Of a DNA stretch of 64,000 nt, positions 1 through 12,627 are shown piece after piece. This DNA is from Hypomyces perniciosus (taxonomy: Eukaryota > Ascomycota > Sordariomycetes > Hypocreales > Hypocreaceae). A model generated the notes under the pieces. The model searched no databases. It saw nothing but the letters and a program-made list of their open reading frames with translations, and had not been told where the DNA came from. The stretch is from the NCBI GenBank assembly GCA_008477525.1, contig SPDT01000006.1:3251501-3315500 (forward strand), written 5' to 3'. Position numbers and translations under genes: made by a program. Every line of letters starts with the position of its first letter. Position 1 is the stretch's first letter.

Positions 1-3000
1 CCGAGGGTGGATCTCTCAACAGAGCTCTTCGTATAATTCCTGTATCAGCAGCACATGCCGGTAAGGCATATATGCATTGTCTCGGCGTCATTGGTTGTAC
101 GAGCACTTTGTGGGCAGCATCGGGCTGTCCGACCTCAAAAATGACACATGCATTCGCCGGCTGCAGCCCTCGGTCCATATTGTTGAAAATCCCACCCATC
201 ATCTCATCTCGTGGAGCGGGCATCGTTTCCATTCGTTTAGCAGAGCCTCACTGCCCTCCCCCCTTCGCTCTGTTCGTCCTCTCACCGACGGCCACGATGG
301 CACGATAATGCCTGTTACAGTCTAGACAACCTGGCGCGTCTATTAGACTGCTGGGCAATGCAGCTTCGAGTGTGGGGCGACGCTTTACCCGTCAAATCCG
401 TCGTTTATTGAGCCTCAGTCGTGGTTTCGGTGTTGGTAAGCTTGGGATGTTGGTTCAAGGATCTCTTCCTCGGAACAAAAGACGCTAGTAAAGTCTCAAG
501 AACTCGAGACATTGCTTTGCCCGCAGTGTTGTCGGTGAACATAGTATCCCCGAAACCTCCAAGTAGGTCCTCCTCGAGACTTGGCGGTATTTGAGTTTGA
601 ATAGACATTCTTAGTGTTGTACTTCGTAGACAAGTAAGACCGAGGTTGAGGGGTTGAGTAGCACAGCCCTTGCTCGACGGACACGTCCAGAGCCATATCC
701 CTGTCCTCCCACTGATGGTATGCTTCCCGGATGCATATCCTATTAATATTGGATGACTAGTTGTCGCCGAGTGTCTGACCAAGCGCATGCATGAGGCTCA
801 ATCCCTTGGCCCCTAGCCAAGTTGCCCGGTTTAGGCGACGATGGTGGTCTTCGACCCAACAGCAAACATGTTGATGTGTCGGGTCCGCAAAGCAGAGTCA
901 GTCACGTAGCTGATAGGCATCGATGCTTGGTTGATTGACACACACCACACTTGTGTATATATCTTATATCTTCCCTTGCCCCCTTACCCCCTTACCATGC
1001 AAGACTCGGCAGCCAATGGGGAAGAAGGCTCACATATCAATATCAATATCGATGGGGGGCACAAACTAAGCGAGGAGAAAAGTTTGCTGTGGGTGGATCT
1101 CACGGAAATCAGCAGTGTCGACCCTGCAACTGATCAAGTAGGGACGACAAATATGGTATGTGTGTCATCTACGGGGATACTTCCTACTCTCACGCAACTC
1201 TGTCGACTCGGTGTTGAAACCAACAACCCCTTTCTTGTTCTCTCCAACCGGTCACATCGGCTCGGCGTTCGAGTATTGGGGGTGCGTATAAAGATGACTC
1301 CCATTGAACAGCCTCGGCGTTAAGTCGCAGAATCATGCGCTGTATTGGTATGCTCAAGAATAAACATCTCTCTGTTGTTAGTAGTGAACGCATGTCCAAC
1401 TCCCACACCCTCATTTGTTGGAAAGTTCAACTCTGTTTTCTCAAAGTATCCAAGTAACTCTACTTGTAAACACTGTCCTTGGATGCCAGAGATGCCCTGA
1501 AGCAATGGGCGATGGCTTCTTGTGGCGGTTCTCACCGCTTCTTGCAACAAGCCGTCGAGTCATTATGGTTCAGTGAGGTTTTGAAGGATTCTAAAATCTC
1601 ATTGGAAATGGTATGATGGATTTGCGGCTACATCTTATGTGACGATTTCATGTGGACATCGGGACTGAATCAAGCCCCCTTTCCGGCCGTACGACTGATG
1701 TGCTGAGATGAATTGAAGAATCCGAACGTCGAATACATCAGCAATTTTATCTAGGGGTTTTGTTAGCTAACAGCACAATAGAGATACTTTTTCTGCTCTT
1801 TTATTCGCACCGAGACGAGCTAGTTTTCATGTCGAAGTTGAAAGAAGAGCTCAACCGAGTCCACGATGCCACATTCACCCTGGCCTGCCTCGCTTCTTCC
1901 CTCCCAAGCCCCGATAACTTTGGCAGAAAAGAAGTATCCGACACTTTAATTTGGCAGTTGCTGTGGTCGTATTGCCCAACCAGGTGTCACCCTGTTGTAA
2001 CGTCTCGCTTTAGGTCGAGATGGTTTCGCAGACCAGTCAGCATCAGAGTTTGAGAAGGACCAGCTTTCGTTCACGAGATCAGACACATTGAATCTAGGGG
2101 GACTGTCGGACAGGTTTCGCAGGTGAAGGAGGAATACATTATTGTTGTTCGTGCCAGATGATGAGCTGTGCCGTGAAACTATCCCTCCTTGGCAGGAAGC
2201 TGCTGTCACCTCCGGCAGACCCCTTTTCCGACAGACACTGAGACGGGCGATTGCGAGGAACGCGAAGATGATGCTGGTCTTCTACCCAGGGACACTGGTG
2301 GTCGACGGCCATTGCTGAAGCAACGGCATGATCGACCAGCCGAGATGGCCTTGGCCGCCACAATCAATGACGAAATAGCATCACACGGTAGCCGCCCGGT
2401 CACTTGAGGCTGGAATGTGACACGAGCGGGCGTTTAACAGGCTTTCAATGTCGCAATGTCTGACAAAGGGCAGCAGAACAATTATGCTTTACGTCGCGGC
2501 CTCGGCGATATGCCATGCCAAGGCCAAGGCCAGAGGAGGCCACCAAGGAAGAAAGGGAAAGAAAAAAAAAAAACTCCGAGATGAAGAATGACGATCCTTG
2601 GATCCCACGTGTGTGATGCAACGGCCCGCGTGGGTTTAATATTACGACCAGAGGCTGGCGCCAAATCGGAATCCAGAGCTGCAGTCCAGGCTTCTCATTC
2701 GCCCGAGAGCGAAAAATCGTCATGGGTAAGGGCTTTCGTGAACAGCATCACTCGGGCAGTGACCGGCCATTGGCAACACATGTGCGACGCATGACCGCTG
2801 GAGACCCCCGGAAATCGTGATGACGCAGGGATGATGCGGCAGTCACGGGCATTTTTTTTATTAGCTGCATATGAGGATGGCATCTTGCGTCTCATACTCC
2901 GTGCACTTATGTGTGGTGATGGTGGAAATATGCCTGTGGTATTACCAGCCGTACCTAACTAATACTAGCAACACCATGGCAACTTTGGCGATTGGAGCAC

Positions 3001-5500
3001 ACCAACACGCATCGATGCGCTAATGGATAACATAGATGGGCTGTGCTACGGAGTGCTTTGTAGTCATTGACAAAATGTGAAGCATAATCAACACTACTTT
3101 ACTTCGTAAAGCCCCTTTAGACTGACTCCACAAGCAGGACATCAACTGCTCATACGCTCAAGTGGCGGCCTACCCTGTAGTACTCGATGTTGACGTTGTG
3201 GCCGGTGGCCCGCGGGCGCTTCGCCGTTGCACAACATAAAATACGATCGTGTGGAGACATGAAAGGAATCGCAACGGACGGAACGAGCCAGCTCGGTCCC
3301 ACGCAGCTCGGTAGTCGTACCCGCATCGCAGCGAGCTAGAAAAGATGATGTAGGGATACGACAATGCACGAGTACTCGTACTACTCGTACTATTCGAAGG
3401 TAGATAGATGTCTGTGCTCTGTACGAAGTATAAAGTACGAGTCAAAATGTGATGACATGGCATGACATGAACTGGCATATCTGATGTTCACACAGCCCCA
3501 AGCCTCCGTACAGGCAAGAAATGCCATCACATCACATCACAATACACAGACAGTGAGGAAGCACCCAAAACGGCTAATGGCGCGAGAGAACAAAAAGAGG
3601 CTCGAAAGATGGCGCGCGTGTGAGTGATATTGCGATACGACCGCGTGTCGCAAAAAATCCTGATTTGCCGAAAACAGGACCAAGGCCGATGAACGGGCGC
3701 TGTTGTCGACTGACCACTCAGACGAGGAGAAAACTAGCGCCCTATTTTTGGCCACTCAGCTGGGCGGTAGTGCGCGCTGAGCCTCGTGATTTGCTGCATG
3801 CATCACACGTTTTTGTGCGCCCAATGCCCAATGACCCCCACAATAACTCCGTGCAATGTCTTGAGAACTGAACATGGAATCCTGCGCCGATTGTCGAGCG
3901 GGTCAGCACGGCCTTCCTGGGCTGTGGACTCTGTGACACCGAGATTAGGATTGCTTTTCGTCACAATGCAACAGCGCCACGAGGAAACCCCATGTCTCGC
4001 TCTCTCCATCGATTCTGAAAGAGAAAGAGACCCCCCCCCCCCCCCAAAAAAAAAAAGAGCCTGCAGACACCGCCAAGTTCCGTTTCCAGTCATGCACATC
4101 GCATCGATCCCGGACACTACGAGTATGAGTACTATGTACACCGACTTTTGCCCACAATTATTAAGGCCAGAGGACAAAAAGCTGTTGGCGGTTGCGAGGC
4201 ATACTCGTATTTCCGTCACAGCCAGGTCTCACGTCTCGTCACGTGCTGCTAGAGGCCTTGCTATTGGGTTTGCATCCTTTGAAAGGGTATTGATATCACT
4301 TCGCATAAAACCATCGTATTATCTGATCAACATTGGGTTTCCGCTGTATTATAAAATGCACGGAACGATTGGTGCATCGTACCTAGTAGTATGTACTATG
4401 TATTCCGGATTGGCATAGGGTTGTTTTCGCCGCTGCTGCTCGTACTGCGCCCGTCCGCATCCGTATTCCATCACCGACTGACTATTGTCACCGCCTCTTT
4501 AAAATAACAATTTTCGTCTCCATGAAAAAAAAAAAAAAATCGATGACTGTGACGAAAGCAAATCGCACATAGGTACAGACAGATGCGCATTGCCTACCGG
4601 GTACCCCGTACTCTGTACTCGCACACCCAGTCGCAAGAGACCGGGACGTTTGGGGGCCTAATTTTAACACCGCAGCAGGGCTGGCAGTGTGGGAGTTGGC
4701 GAGTCGCCTGTGGCTGGAAGTTGACAGCTCACAGCACGCCGTGTGCAAAAAGGTCGATGATGATGACGATTGAAGAGGGGAACGGAAGGCTAAAGGTTCC
4801 GTGTAATTCCTATGGAAAGTCAATATGTGAGGACGTAGTCCATACTCCGTATAGTCCAAAGTATATAGTACGACGTTATATGTTACGCAATGCCACTGGT
4901 TCCTAGGGCGATACGAAGTAAAAATAAACGGGCAAAAGGCGCAGAGACAGACATTGGGCCGGGAGTGGGCGGGAAAAAGAGAGACAAAAGGGCCCTCAGA
5001 CAGCAGAAGGCAAGACATGCAAAGTACATATATGTACTTGGCTGCACGGAAAGAGTAACAGCATCTCATCCCGAACGCCCGTTTTTGTTACTGTGATTAA
5101 TAAGGCATGTAGGTATGGAGTACCTCGGTTCGAGTGGTTAGAGCTAGAGCTGGAGCTGGAGCTCAAGCTTAAGCTTTGCGGTTGTGCCTCGTCAACACAG
5201 CTTCTATTCCATGATTCGAGTGCTGAAGCTCGGAGGAGCCGGTACAACGTGTGCCGGCACTGAGCGGCGGACTTTTGATGAACGAGAGATACGACGGACA
5301 TGTACGGAGTACGTACACAGATAGATGGCAGTGTTAATAGTACCCGTACTTCGTACTTTGTACACAACATGCAAAAAAAAACCACAGCGCCACATCTTGC
5401 AAGCGCTGGTCCGTGCATCACGTCATGGGTCTGGAGCAAATCAAAGCCCGGTCGCGTAGCCAGCCACCAGGCTAGCCCCACTGCTGGGGCTGATTCGGCC
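1..5500. other. Gene-poor region, no supported gene
   Basis: I see no ORF that looks like a conserved protein. Open frames of 60-210 codons occur on both strands but are short, overlapping and low in complexity. The stretch holds a C15 tract followed by A11 (4031-4056), other A/T runs, a GAGCTG-rich tandem near 5142-5173, and six copies of the 9-bp word TACTYCGTA (3100, 3422, 4843, 4912, 5303, 5347). One open frame on the minus strand at 405-788 looks somewhat more protein-like and is listed separately. Confidence 0.6.
405..788 (-). CDS. Unrecognised 127-codon ORF, possibly a gene relic
   Basis: A single ATG-started frame of 127 codons on the minus strand. I do not recognise a family. The C-terminal two thirds has an ordinary amino-acid mix, with an acidic SLEEDLLGGFGD stretch followed by a basic VPRKR stretch, so it could be one exon of an unannotated gene or a decayed copy. 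There is no clear splice partner, signal peptide or membrane segment. The surroundings carry no gene within 7 kb downstream. It may simply be a chance ORF. Confidence 0.15.
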   Translation of the reverse strand: MRLVRHSATTSHPILIGYASGKHTISGRTGIWLWTCPSSKGCATQPLNLGLTCLRSTTLRMSIQTQIPPSLEEDLLGGFGDTMFTDNTAGKAMSRVLETLLASFVPRKRSLNQHPKLTNTETTTEAQ

Positions 5501-8247
5501 AGTCACAAGTGTTAAAAGACTCCTGGTCCCCCGCCCCTCAAATCACGTCCTCGCATTTCCCTCGTCCTCTTGCGAGCCTTGCCTCTCCCACCGTCCCACG
5601 GCCAATCAATCCAAGTCGCCTGTTCTGCTTCCTCCACTCAACGCCGAGCAGCCAGACAGAGCCCAGAACCAGGCCACCGAAACCAAGGGCAGAGAAAAAA
5701 AAGGGCCCCTTTCCCGCCGCGGGCTCGCGTGCAATCAGATTCGCCCCCAGGGAACGAACGAAACACTTGCTCATTGCTGGCCATTCAGAGCGACTCGACT
5801 ATCTCGTCCCGATCCGCTGCCCAACTCCGCGCGCAACGTCCGCCGGTGAGCGTCAAAGTGCAGCGCGAAAGCTTGAGCCACACGGCGGCCAGCCAGCCAG
5901 TCAGCCATCGCCTTGAGAGGGCACAAGCACGCGGTCGCTGTTGCAAGGCCGTTTTGTTGATGCACCCCAGCAGCAGCAGCGCTTGCAGGCCGATTTTGCA
6001 GCAGCAGCTTTTCCAATCCAAGCCTTGCGCGCGGCCCCATGTGTATATGGACCGGCGCACAAACCAGTAAATCAACCATCACTGCTAGTTTGAACAAAGA
6101 CCGGCGAGCACGGGAAAATATCACATCAGTCAGCGTATTTTTTTTTTGCGCTTTATCGCTTTTGTGAGCCCCTCCCGCTTCGGCCATCGATTCTCTACCT
6201 CCGTCCTCGGCCGATACTATTACTACTAGTAGTACCACTCGTACACTGCTGTGACGCCAGCAGGCAGCGAGGCTCAACCCAGGCCACTATCAACCTCCCT
6301 CGAAAAAAAATCCACCGCCGCCAAATTCTCAGCAAATCAGCTCACTGCACCCGCGTTACCTTTCAACATCGCATCGCGAATTTCGCGACCACGCAGGCCT
6401 GCTATCGTAGCAAGCCTTGACCTTGCCCTCTCTATTGGCGCATCTTGCCGTCAGGTGACAGCAAGCATCTGCGGCGCCTGATTCTTCTAATATCCGAGCC
6501 AGCAATCAGAGCTCTGAAGAGCTTCGTCGCGTGGTTGACAGGCTCAACTGTCTTGCGACGATCATCTCATAGCCGCCGCTGCGCATTCCCCAGTCGCATT
6601 CGGGTTGCACAAATAGGTACGTAGCTTTTCCCTTGTCATCATCACCAGCATTGCTTCACCTCAGTCTGTCTCTGCGAACACTGTCCCGGCACTTGGCTGC
6701 ATCAATGGCTCGGTCGGGACTAAGGTTGCTTTACCTTAACCCGTCTTGTCGCCTCGCCTTGATGAATATTGTGCCTTATCGCGTCGCAAAATCTCTATAC
6801 ATATATACACACACAAAACCCTGCTGCATGCGCACTTACACCGACTCTTCCTGCTTGCTCAGCCCAACCCACTGTTCCCACCCTCATATCATAGTTACAG
6901 CACAGCACAGCACAGCACAGACAGCCCTGCCACTCACTCTCTCGTCTCGCACAGAGATAGCTGCAGTTTCGCCTGTACGAGTATGTGTTGGCAGATTCCC
7001 TATTCTTTCGTCACGTCCTCGATCTGGCCCTGATTGCAACACCATCTGGTGTGCAAAAGGTCGCCGACCTGCCTGATTCACGCACTCTTGTCACCACCAC
7101 CACCATCCCACACATCACTTCCAACCTGTGGCGAAAGGGTTGCTTTGACCCAACTCAGCCAACACCACCTCTAGCAGCAGCAGCAGCAGCAGCAGCCTGA
7201 TCTCTCCCCCCCACTTCCCTGCGCGTTTAGCCTCCATGCCCAACTCTCCGCTCTGCTCCTCTAAGAGGGCGCCTGCGTCCCAGCTGGGAGGTGATCCTAT
7301 GCAAGCTGGGGAAATCCCCTTCTGCTGGCCTTCATCCTTGTACACGCCTCGATTTGTCCTGAGATGCAAATCTTACGGCGCTTATCTGGATCGGCACAAC
7401 TTCATCGCCCGCCCCCTTCAGAGATCTAGCTCGGGCTCTCATTTGTCTCCCTGTGTGCCGACACGTCGGCAGCAGTTGGGGGCTGTCGAGACCTTGTTGG
7501 CGTGGTGGGCGTGGCTGCTGCATATTCCGTCATGCATGGAGGTCTGCCAGCGCATCACAAGTGTGGCTCTCATACGCCGACGGCCCCGTCCGTTCTTAGA
7601 CATTTCCGGCTGCCCACCATTTTCAGAGCTTCACCTATATACAGATGAGCTAACGCCTGTGGTTGGATAGATCTTTGTTAGTCCTCCGTTGAGCACTTCT
7701 GGGGAAGTAAAGCTATTGCTGTGTTTCGTCCGCTTCCTCCCGTCTTCCGCTCCTTGTTGAAGGAAGCGATTTCACTTTTGGCCTCTCTTCACGTGGCTTC
7801 ACGGCGCAGCCACTCGTCTTCTTGCCCCGCGACTACTGCTTTGCCTGCAGACGCCTCCGGCTCTGTGAGACACGTACTTGGCACCCTCCCACAACTGCCA
7901 GCTCACCAACGCATGTCCGATAGAGTGGGTGCCTGAACACCGCGCGCTGTTCGTGATTACCCAAGCATCGACACTGTTCCCAACACGCGTGCCCAACTAT
8001 ACCTAAACGACTACCATCGCATTTTAAACCCCTTCACAATTCTCTAGACAATATTTGTCTACCGTTATTCGTTATCAGCTCTCGCGATACTCAATTTTTA
8101 CGCTATCGCCAGGCGTTGTGTTGTTGATCCTATTCGTCCCGGCAGTGAAGCATTTAGGCTCGGCTGTGATAGGACGCACCGCGACAGAAAACCCCCACAG
8201 TGGCTCGCGACATCTTCGCGACACCATCTTGAGCCTTGTCCTGTAGG
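5501..8247 (+). promoter_or_regulatory. Long CT-rich leader/promoter of hapB
   Basis: About 2.7 kb upstream of hapB is pyrimidine-rich on the plus strand, full of short CT runs and simple repeats: a CACAG pentamer array at about 6898-6920 and (AGC)8 at 7173-7196. This composition is common in long promoters and 5' UTRs of fungal regulatory genes. It contains an ATG-started ORF of 144 codons (7236-7670) with no recognisable homology, which could act as an upstream ORF if transcribed. An acceptor-like pyrimidine tract plus TAG ends at 8246, just before the hapB ATG, so a 5' UTR intron is possible. The transcription start cannot be fixed from sequence. Confidence 0.4.
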
Positions 8248-9180
8248 ATGATGGAGTACGCGCAATATCCACAACAGCAACAGAACGCTCATTCAGGTTA
8301 CCCGAACTCCGGCGCGGGTGCTGGTATCACATCGCCCGCCAACCACAGCATCAACCAACACACAGTGCAATCGTCCCCCATACTCGGTTCACAACAACAT
8401 CAACCAGGTCAGTCGCAAGGTCACGCCATGTATCAACCACAGTACGGCGTGCCTCAGCAAAGCATGCAGCAGGTCCCCTACGGCATGCCTGGAATCCAGG
8501 CTGCTGCAATGGCCGCGACTGCTGCCGCATCAGGATCGAGTTATCCATACATGCACTCAGATCCCAGCATGCCTCACTCATCGCCACGGATGGCTGCCAA
8601 CAAGAAGGATGGGCGTCCCTCACCTCGAATGAACCCCCTCCCCCAAATACCCGGACGGCGCTTGAGTCAGGTCACAAGTCCTGGCGTACCGAATGCACTG
8701 ATGAACCATGGCCCACGCCCAGGCGTAGCCCCTCCACAGATGCCACCGACTCAGACCATGCAGCACCCTCAATCACCAGAGATGCCTGCTGGCGGAGTTG
8801 AGGAATCGCCTTTATATGTCAATGCGAAACAATTCCATCGAATTCTCAAGCGACGAGTCGCCCGCCAACGGTTAGAGGAGCAGCTGAGGCTGACGTCAAA
8901 GGGACGGAAGCCATATCTTCATGAATCTCGACACAACCATGCCATGCGTCGACCTCGTGGGCCGGGAGGCCGTTTCCTAACCGCCGATGAAGTTGCAGCC
9001 ATGGAAGCCAAGGCTGCAGCAGACAAGGATGGAGAGGGCAGCGGAGACGTGACACCTACTAAGCCCACTGAATCGGCAGGCACGAAACGCAAATCCGAGT
9101 CCGGACCTTCGACTTCCAATAAGAAACCCAAGACACACCAAGATGAAGGTGTTGATGGCAACGAGGAGGATGACAGCTAA
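8248..9180 (+). CDS. hapB: CCAAT-binding factor subunit HapB (NF-YA/HAP2)
   Basis: Single exon, 310 aa. It encodes the NF-YA subunit of the heterotrimeric CCAAT-binding complex, which in fungi also recruits HapX for iron and redox control. The conserved core lies at about residues 185-248. Its first half ([17 protein letters not shown]) is the helix that contacts the NF-YB/YC dimer. The second half ([19 protein letters not shown], then GGRF) is the CCAAT-contacting segment. The N-terminus is Gln/Pro/Met-rich and disordered. The C-terminus carries a basic KRK...KKPK stretch, a likely nuclear localisation signal, and an acidic tail. The start is the first of two adjacent ATGs at 8248; the frame opens slightly earlier, but only with non-ATG codons. 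Family identity is very secure. Confidence 0.96.
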   Translation: MMEYAQYPQQQQNAHSGYPNSGAGAGITSPANHSINQHTVQSSPILGSQQHQPGQSQGHAMYQPQYGVPQQSMQQVPYGMPGIQAAAMAATAAASGSSYPYMHSDPSMPHSSPRMAANKKDGRPSPRMNPLPQIPGRRLSQVTSPGVPNALMNHGPRPGVAPPQMPPTQTMQHPQSPEMPAGGVEESPLYVNAKQFHRILKRRVARQRLEEQLRLTSKGRKPYLHESRHNHAMRRPRGPGGRFLTADEVAAMEAKAAADKDGEGSGDVTPTKPTESAGTKRKSESGPSTSNKKPKTHQDEGVDGNEEDDS

Positions 9181-10764
9181 TAGCTGACCAAGCCCCTTTT
9201 CGAACCTGTTATAACCTTTCTATGCCACTCGGCACTCATTTTTTCTTAACGATGTCATGACGGTGGGGATGACTGCGATGCACTCGCTACCTCTTTGGGT
9301 TGAAACATCTACTATATGGGACGGGGAGTTCTCTTTTTTGGGTTGGCGACGGCGTGTGTGTGTTCTCGGGTGCGTCCACTTTGAGAGGCTGAATATACTT
9401 GGCCAGTAACGTCTCTGACAATGCTCGGAAGTAGTTAACCGACACTGTTTCAGTACTTACGTTCTTGAAGTGACGACGGCGCACGGCTTCCCACGGTCGA
9501 ATGCGAGACGGCCGGAGGAAGACTGCATGGGCAGAATGCATGGATGACTCGACACGAAGGATACCCCTCTTCTTTTCTTCTTCTATTGATCTCCCTTTTC
9601 CTTTGTCATTGACTTTCTCTACTCATCATGAAGGTGTGGAAACGGTGTTACCGGGGGAATTGGTCTGGCTACCAACTGGGGAGCATGTTTAGCGGGTTTG
9701 GTTGTCAAGTTTACTGTTGTTGACACATGCACAAAACCACGAACAGAGAAAAGCAAAGAAAACGGAGTCTAAACGGACAAACCAGTTCGCTGAGCAAATA
9801 TGGAAAAGACAGAAGTGTCAGGACACTCTGGGATACCTCTTGGCAGGTTGTGAATATAGATTCAAGGGTGGTTGTCCGTCGCCGGATACTATTAGCCTGG
9901 GAAACTTCCAGCTTCAAATTGAGATATCTTCTTGATATGCACAATATAATCTATACATTCTACATATATATCTACTGCATGGTTCCTAAGATTCTAATTT
10001 GCTAGTAGGTGACTGCGCTCAGACAATCATGGAGATGATACCGATTGGTGCTGGGTAAGATGGAGACGTGGCTGCCGGTTGGCCAAGCCAGATCCCTAGG
10101 CCGACGGAGTATTTTATCTCGAACTGTCGAAACTGCCGGGATTCGGCCACGGGGAAAGCCAACGGCGATATGGGTCGGTACGTACCTACAAATCCGGGGT
10201 AACAGAGGCCTGCCCGCTCGCAAGTAGTATTAGTACTTAAGTATTAGTACGGAGTACCGTATGTAGTGCTATCAAAGGTTGTACCTGGCTGGATAGATAC
10301 TTGATACCAAGTACGGACAGGTTGTTTACAGTGTTAGTGATGAGACATCCGATGGTACGACGTGTGTGCTAGGAGCCGAGACCAAAGAAAGACGAATGCA
10401 GCATCATTAATTAATTACCTACTTACCGATGCTTATTTGTGACAGACCCTGAGATCTTGTCCAGCACCAGCAGGGCTTCGCACTGAGCCTTGAAATCCGG
10501 ACGGCATTGGCTAGCTAGCGAACCTTGACCTCTAAGCGCGAGCTACAGCCCTCTCATGTCGGCACCTTAGCCGCGGAGCCTCGGTATGTCACGTCTCGCC
10601 GAGCCGACTCCTCAACTGCGTGCGACTTCAAAAAGGCAACTCTTTTCCCTCCCCGAGATGCTCAATTGGCACCGAATAACAGCAGTACATCTCTTCTGTT
10701 AGAGGGCAATCATTAATCAACTTACGGCGTGACCCGACGATCCTACAACGAACACGAGACCACA
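9181..10764. other. Intergenic, hapB 3' side to phosphotransferase promoter
   Basis: No gene recognised. Short ORFs on both strands lack protein-like character. One TACGGAGTA word at 10248-10256 lies among TACTTAAGTATTAG-type palindromic TA-rich sequence, and AT-rich TTAATTAATTA occurs near 10407-10417. The last 30 bases before 10765 serve as leader to the next gene. Confidence 0.6.
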
Positions 10765-12011
10765 ATGGCTGGCCGGGTGCGACAGCCCATCGACGAGAAG
10801 GCGTTTGAGAAGTTCCTCTCCGAGAATGTGCCTATAATCAAGACGCCAATTGAGCTGAAGCAGGTTAGTAGCTGGAACTGATGCAACCGCATCCGCACCC
10901 CCCAGTTGTGAGCCTTTTGTCGCTGACGTTCTTCCGCTGTGCAGTTTGGCTTCGGACAGTCGAACCCTACCTACCAGATCACCGACGCCTTGGGAAAACA
11001 CTATGTGATGCGCAAGAAGCCCCCGGGAAAGCTACTATCCAAGACGGCACACAAGGTCGAGCGCGAGTACCGGATCATGCACGCGCTCGAGACCACGGAC
11101 GTGGCGGTGCCCAAGACATACTGTCTCTGCGAAGACGAGTCCATCATCGGCACGCCGTTTTACATTATGGAGTTCCTGGACGGGCGCATATTTGAGGACT
11201 TTTTGATGCCCGAAGTAGGTCCCGAGGAGCGGACGGCGCTGTGGAAGGAGGCGATTCAGACACTGGCAAGGTTTCACGCCGTTGATCCGCACAAGGTTGG
11301 ACTGGAGAAGTTTGGAAAGGCGGAGGGGTTTTACAATCGCCAGGCGCAAACTTGGAGCACGATTTGCATAAGCCAATCCAAGGTGGTTGATGTTGAGACG
11401 AAGGTGCCTGTGGGACAGCTGCCGCATTTCGAGGAGCTGGTGAGGTTCTTCAAGAATGAAAAGTTGCAGCCTAAGGATATGGCGACGCTGGTGCATGGGG
11501 ACTACAAGATTGACAATATGGTGTTCCATAAAACGGAGCCGCGGGTGATTGGTATTTTGGAGTAAGTCCTCTCTTATTCTACTCGTGAGCTGTTCGCGGA
11601 CCTAACGCTTCTCGCCTTGATAGCTGGGAAATGGCGACGATCGGACACCCGCTCTCCGATGTGTGCAACTTCCTCACGCAGTTCTACCTTGCCAAATACC
11701 CCGAGACATCGACACGAAGCAACGGGGTCGGGTTCCTACCGGGCGGCACGCCAGGACTGCCGCAGCCGGAGCAGATTCTGGAGTGGTACGTTGAGGGATC
11801 CAAGTACGACCCGCGGCCGGACCTGAAATGGGGTGCGGCGTTTAACATTTTCAAGCTGGCGGGCGTGTGTCAGGGCATTGCGGCGCGGTATGCGGCGCGA
11901 CAGGCGAGTAGCGAGCAGGCCAAGTCGTATGCTAAGACGGCGAATCCGCTGGGTGAGCTGGCGTGGGCGTTGGCAGAAGAGGCAAGGAAGGGGGAGAGTG
12001 CGAAGCTGTAG
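10765..12011 (+). CDS. APH-fold phosphotransferase (ACAD10 N-domain-like)
   Basis: Three exons: 10765-10863, 10945-11561 and 11624-12011, giving 367 aa. It belongs to the aminoglycoside phosphotransferase/choline kinase fold, in the subgroup that resembles the kinase-like part of animal ACAD10/11. The nucleotide-binding region opens with FGFGQSNPTY, and a Lys pair follows in VMRKKPPGK. The catalytic loop is HGDYKIDN, with H217, D219 and N224. The metal-binding D239-W240-E241 is created exactly by the second splice (GA|C), which strongly supports that junction and is followed by GHPLSDV. Such proteins are often mis-annotated as antibiotic kinases. A small-molecule or acyl substrate is likely but unknown here. 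Introns are 81 and 62 nt, both GT..AG. Confidence 0.9.
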
Positions 12012-12627
12012 AGATGAGACGTGGCTATGATATTACCTACCTTAGGTATGATATATTAGATACTAGTACTCCGTATGCCAGATAGGGAGGGTTAGGGTTG
12101 GATGATCTTTTGGTAACGCTAATTTGTACATCCGGATGTTGAAGTCGGATGCTTCGTCACTTCTATTATTTGATAAAGAAAAAAAAAACTGCCCAATTGA
12201 ACTCCTGATTATTAGCGAAAGAGAAAAAAAACATGTCCATTAGCAATGCTCAACGTTGACCCCCGTGGGGGCGCGCCCAATCAGGCGCGTGTCCATGCCA
12301 ACTGGACCCTGCGGAATGACGCCAAGACAGCATTTGTGACACTGCATTTCCAATATCGATTTCCACATCCCACTTTGGATTCAAATGCCATCTGCTTGAT
12401 TAGCCTTCCGCCTTGAGAAGTCTAACCTAACCATAATTCTATTTCTACAGCACACCAAGTTTCGCCTCTTCTACGAGTAGACCCATCATCATTGAGGATT
12501 CGAATTCCGAGTGCAGAGTACGAAGTACGGTGTGCTGTTATCTCATCTCATCTCACCTCACCTCACCTCACCAACATCACCACCCTGGGCGCTCATCGTG
12601 TGAGAGCCCAACTGCCGCACAGCTCTG
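12012..12627. other. Intergenic, promoter/leader of the Yvc1-type channel
   Basis: No gene seen. It contains TACTCCGTA (12067-12075), two A-tracts near 12178-12188 and 12224-12230, TACGAAGTA (12519-12527), and a pentamer array (TCATC grading into TCACC, about 12540-12573). The array lies within about 90 bases of the channel ATG and is probably in its 5' UTR. Confidence 0.55.

Noticed and set aside
3786..4418. 210-codon plus-strand ORF in the left gene-poor region
   Set aside because: It crosses the C15/A11 homopolymer (poly-Pro then Lys) and has no domain character or plausible promoter; a chance ORF.
4488..5069. 193-codon minus-strand ORF
   Set aside because: Composition is irregular, and it passes through an A-tract and two copies of the 9-bp motif, which are otherwise strictly non-coding.
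5120..5175. Possible tRNA T-loop (GGTTCGAG)
   Set aside because: No matching acceptor stem, D-arm or anticodon arm can be folded around it. The flank is a GAGCTG tandem. No other tRNA B-box with a matching A-box was seen in the window.
11035..11529. 164-codon minus-strand ORF in the phosphotransferase
   Set aside because: Antisense shadow of exon 2, whose sense strand carries the conserved HGDYKIDN motif.
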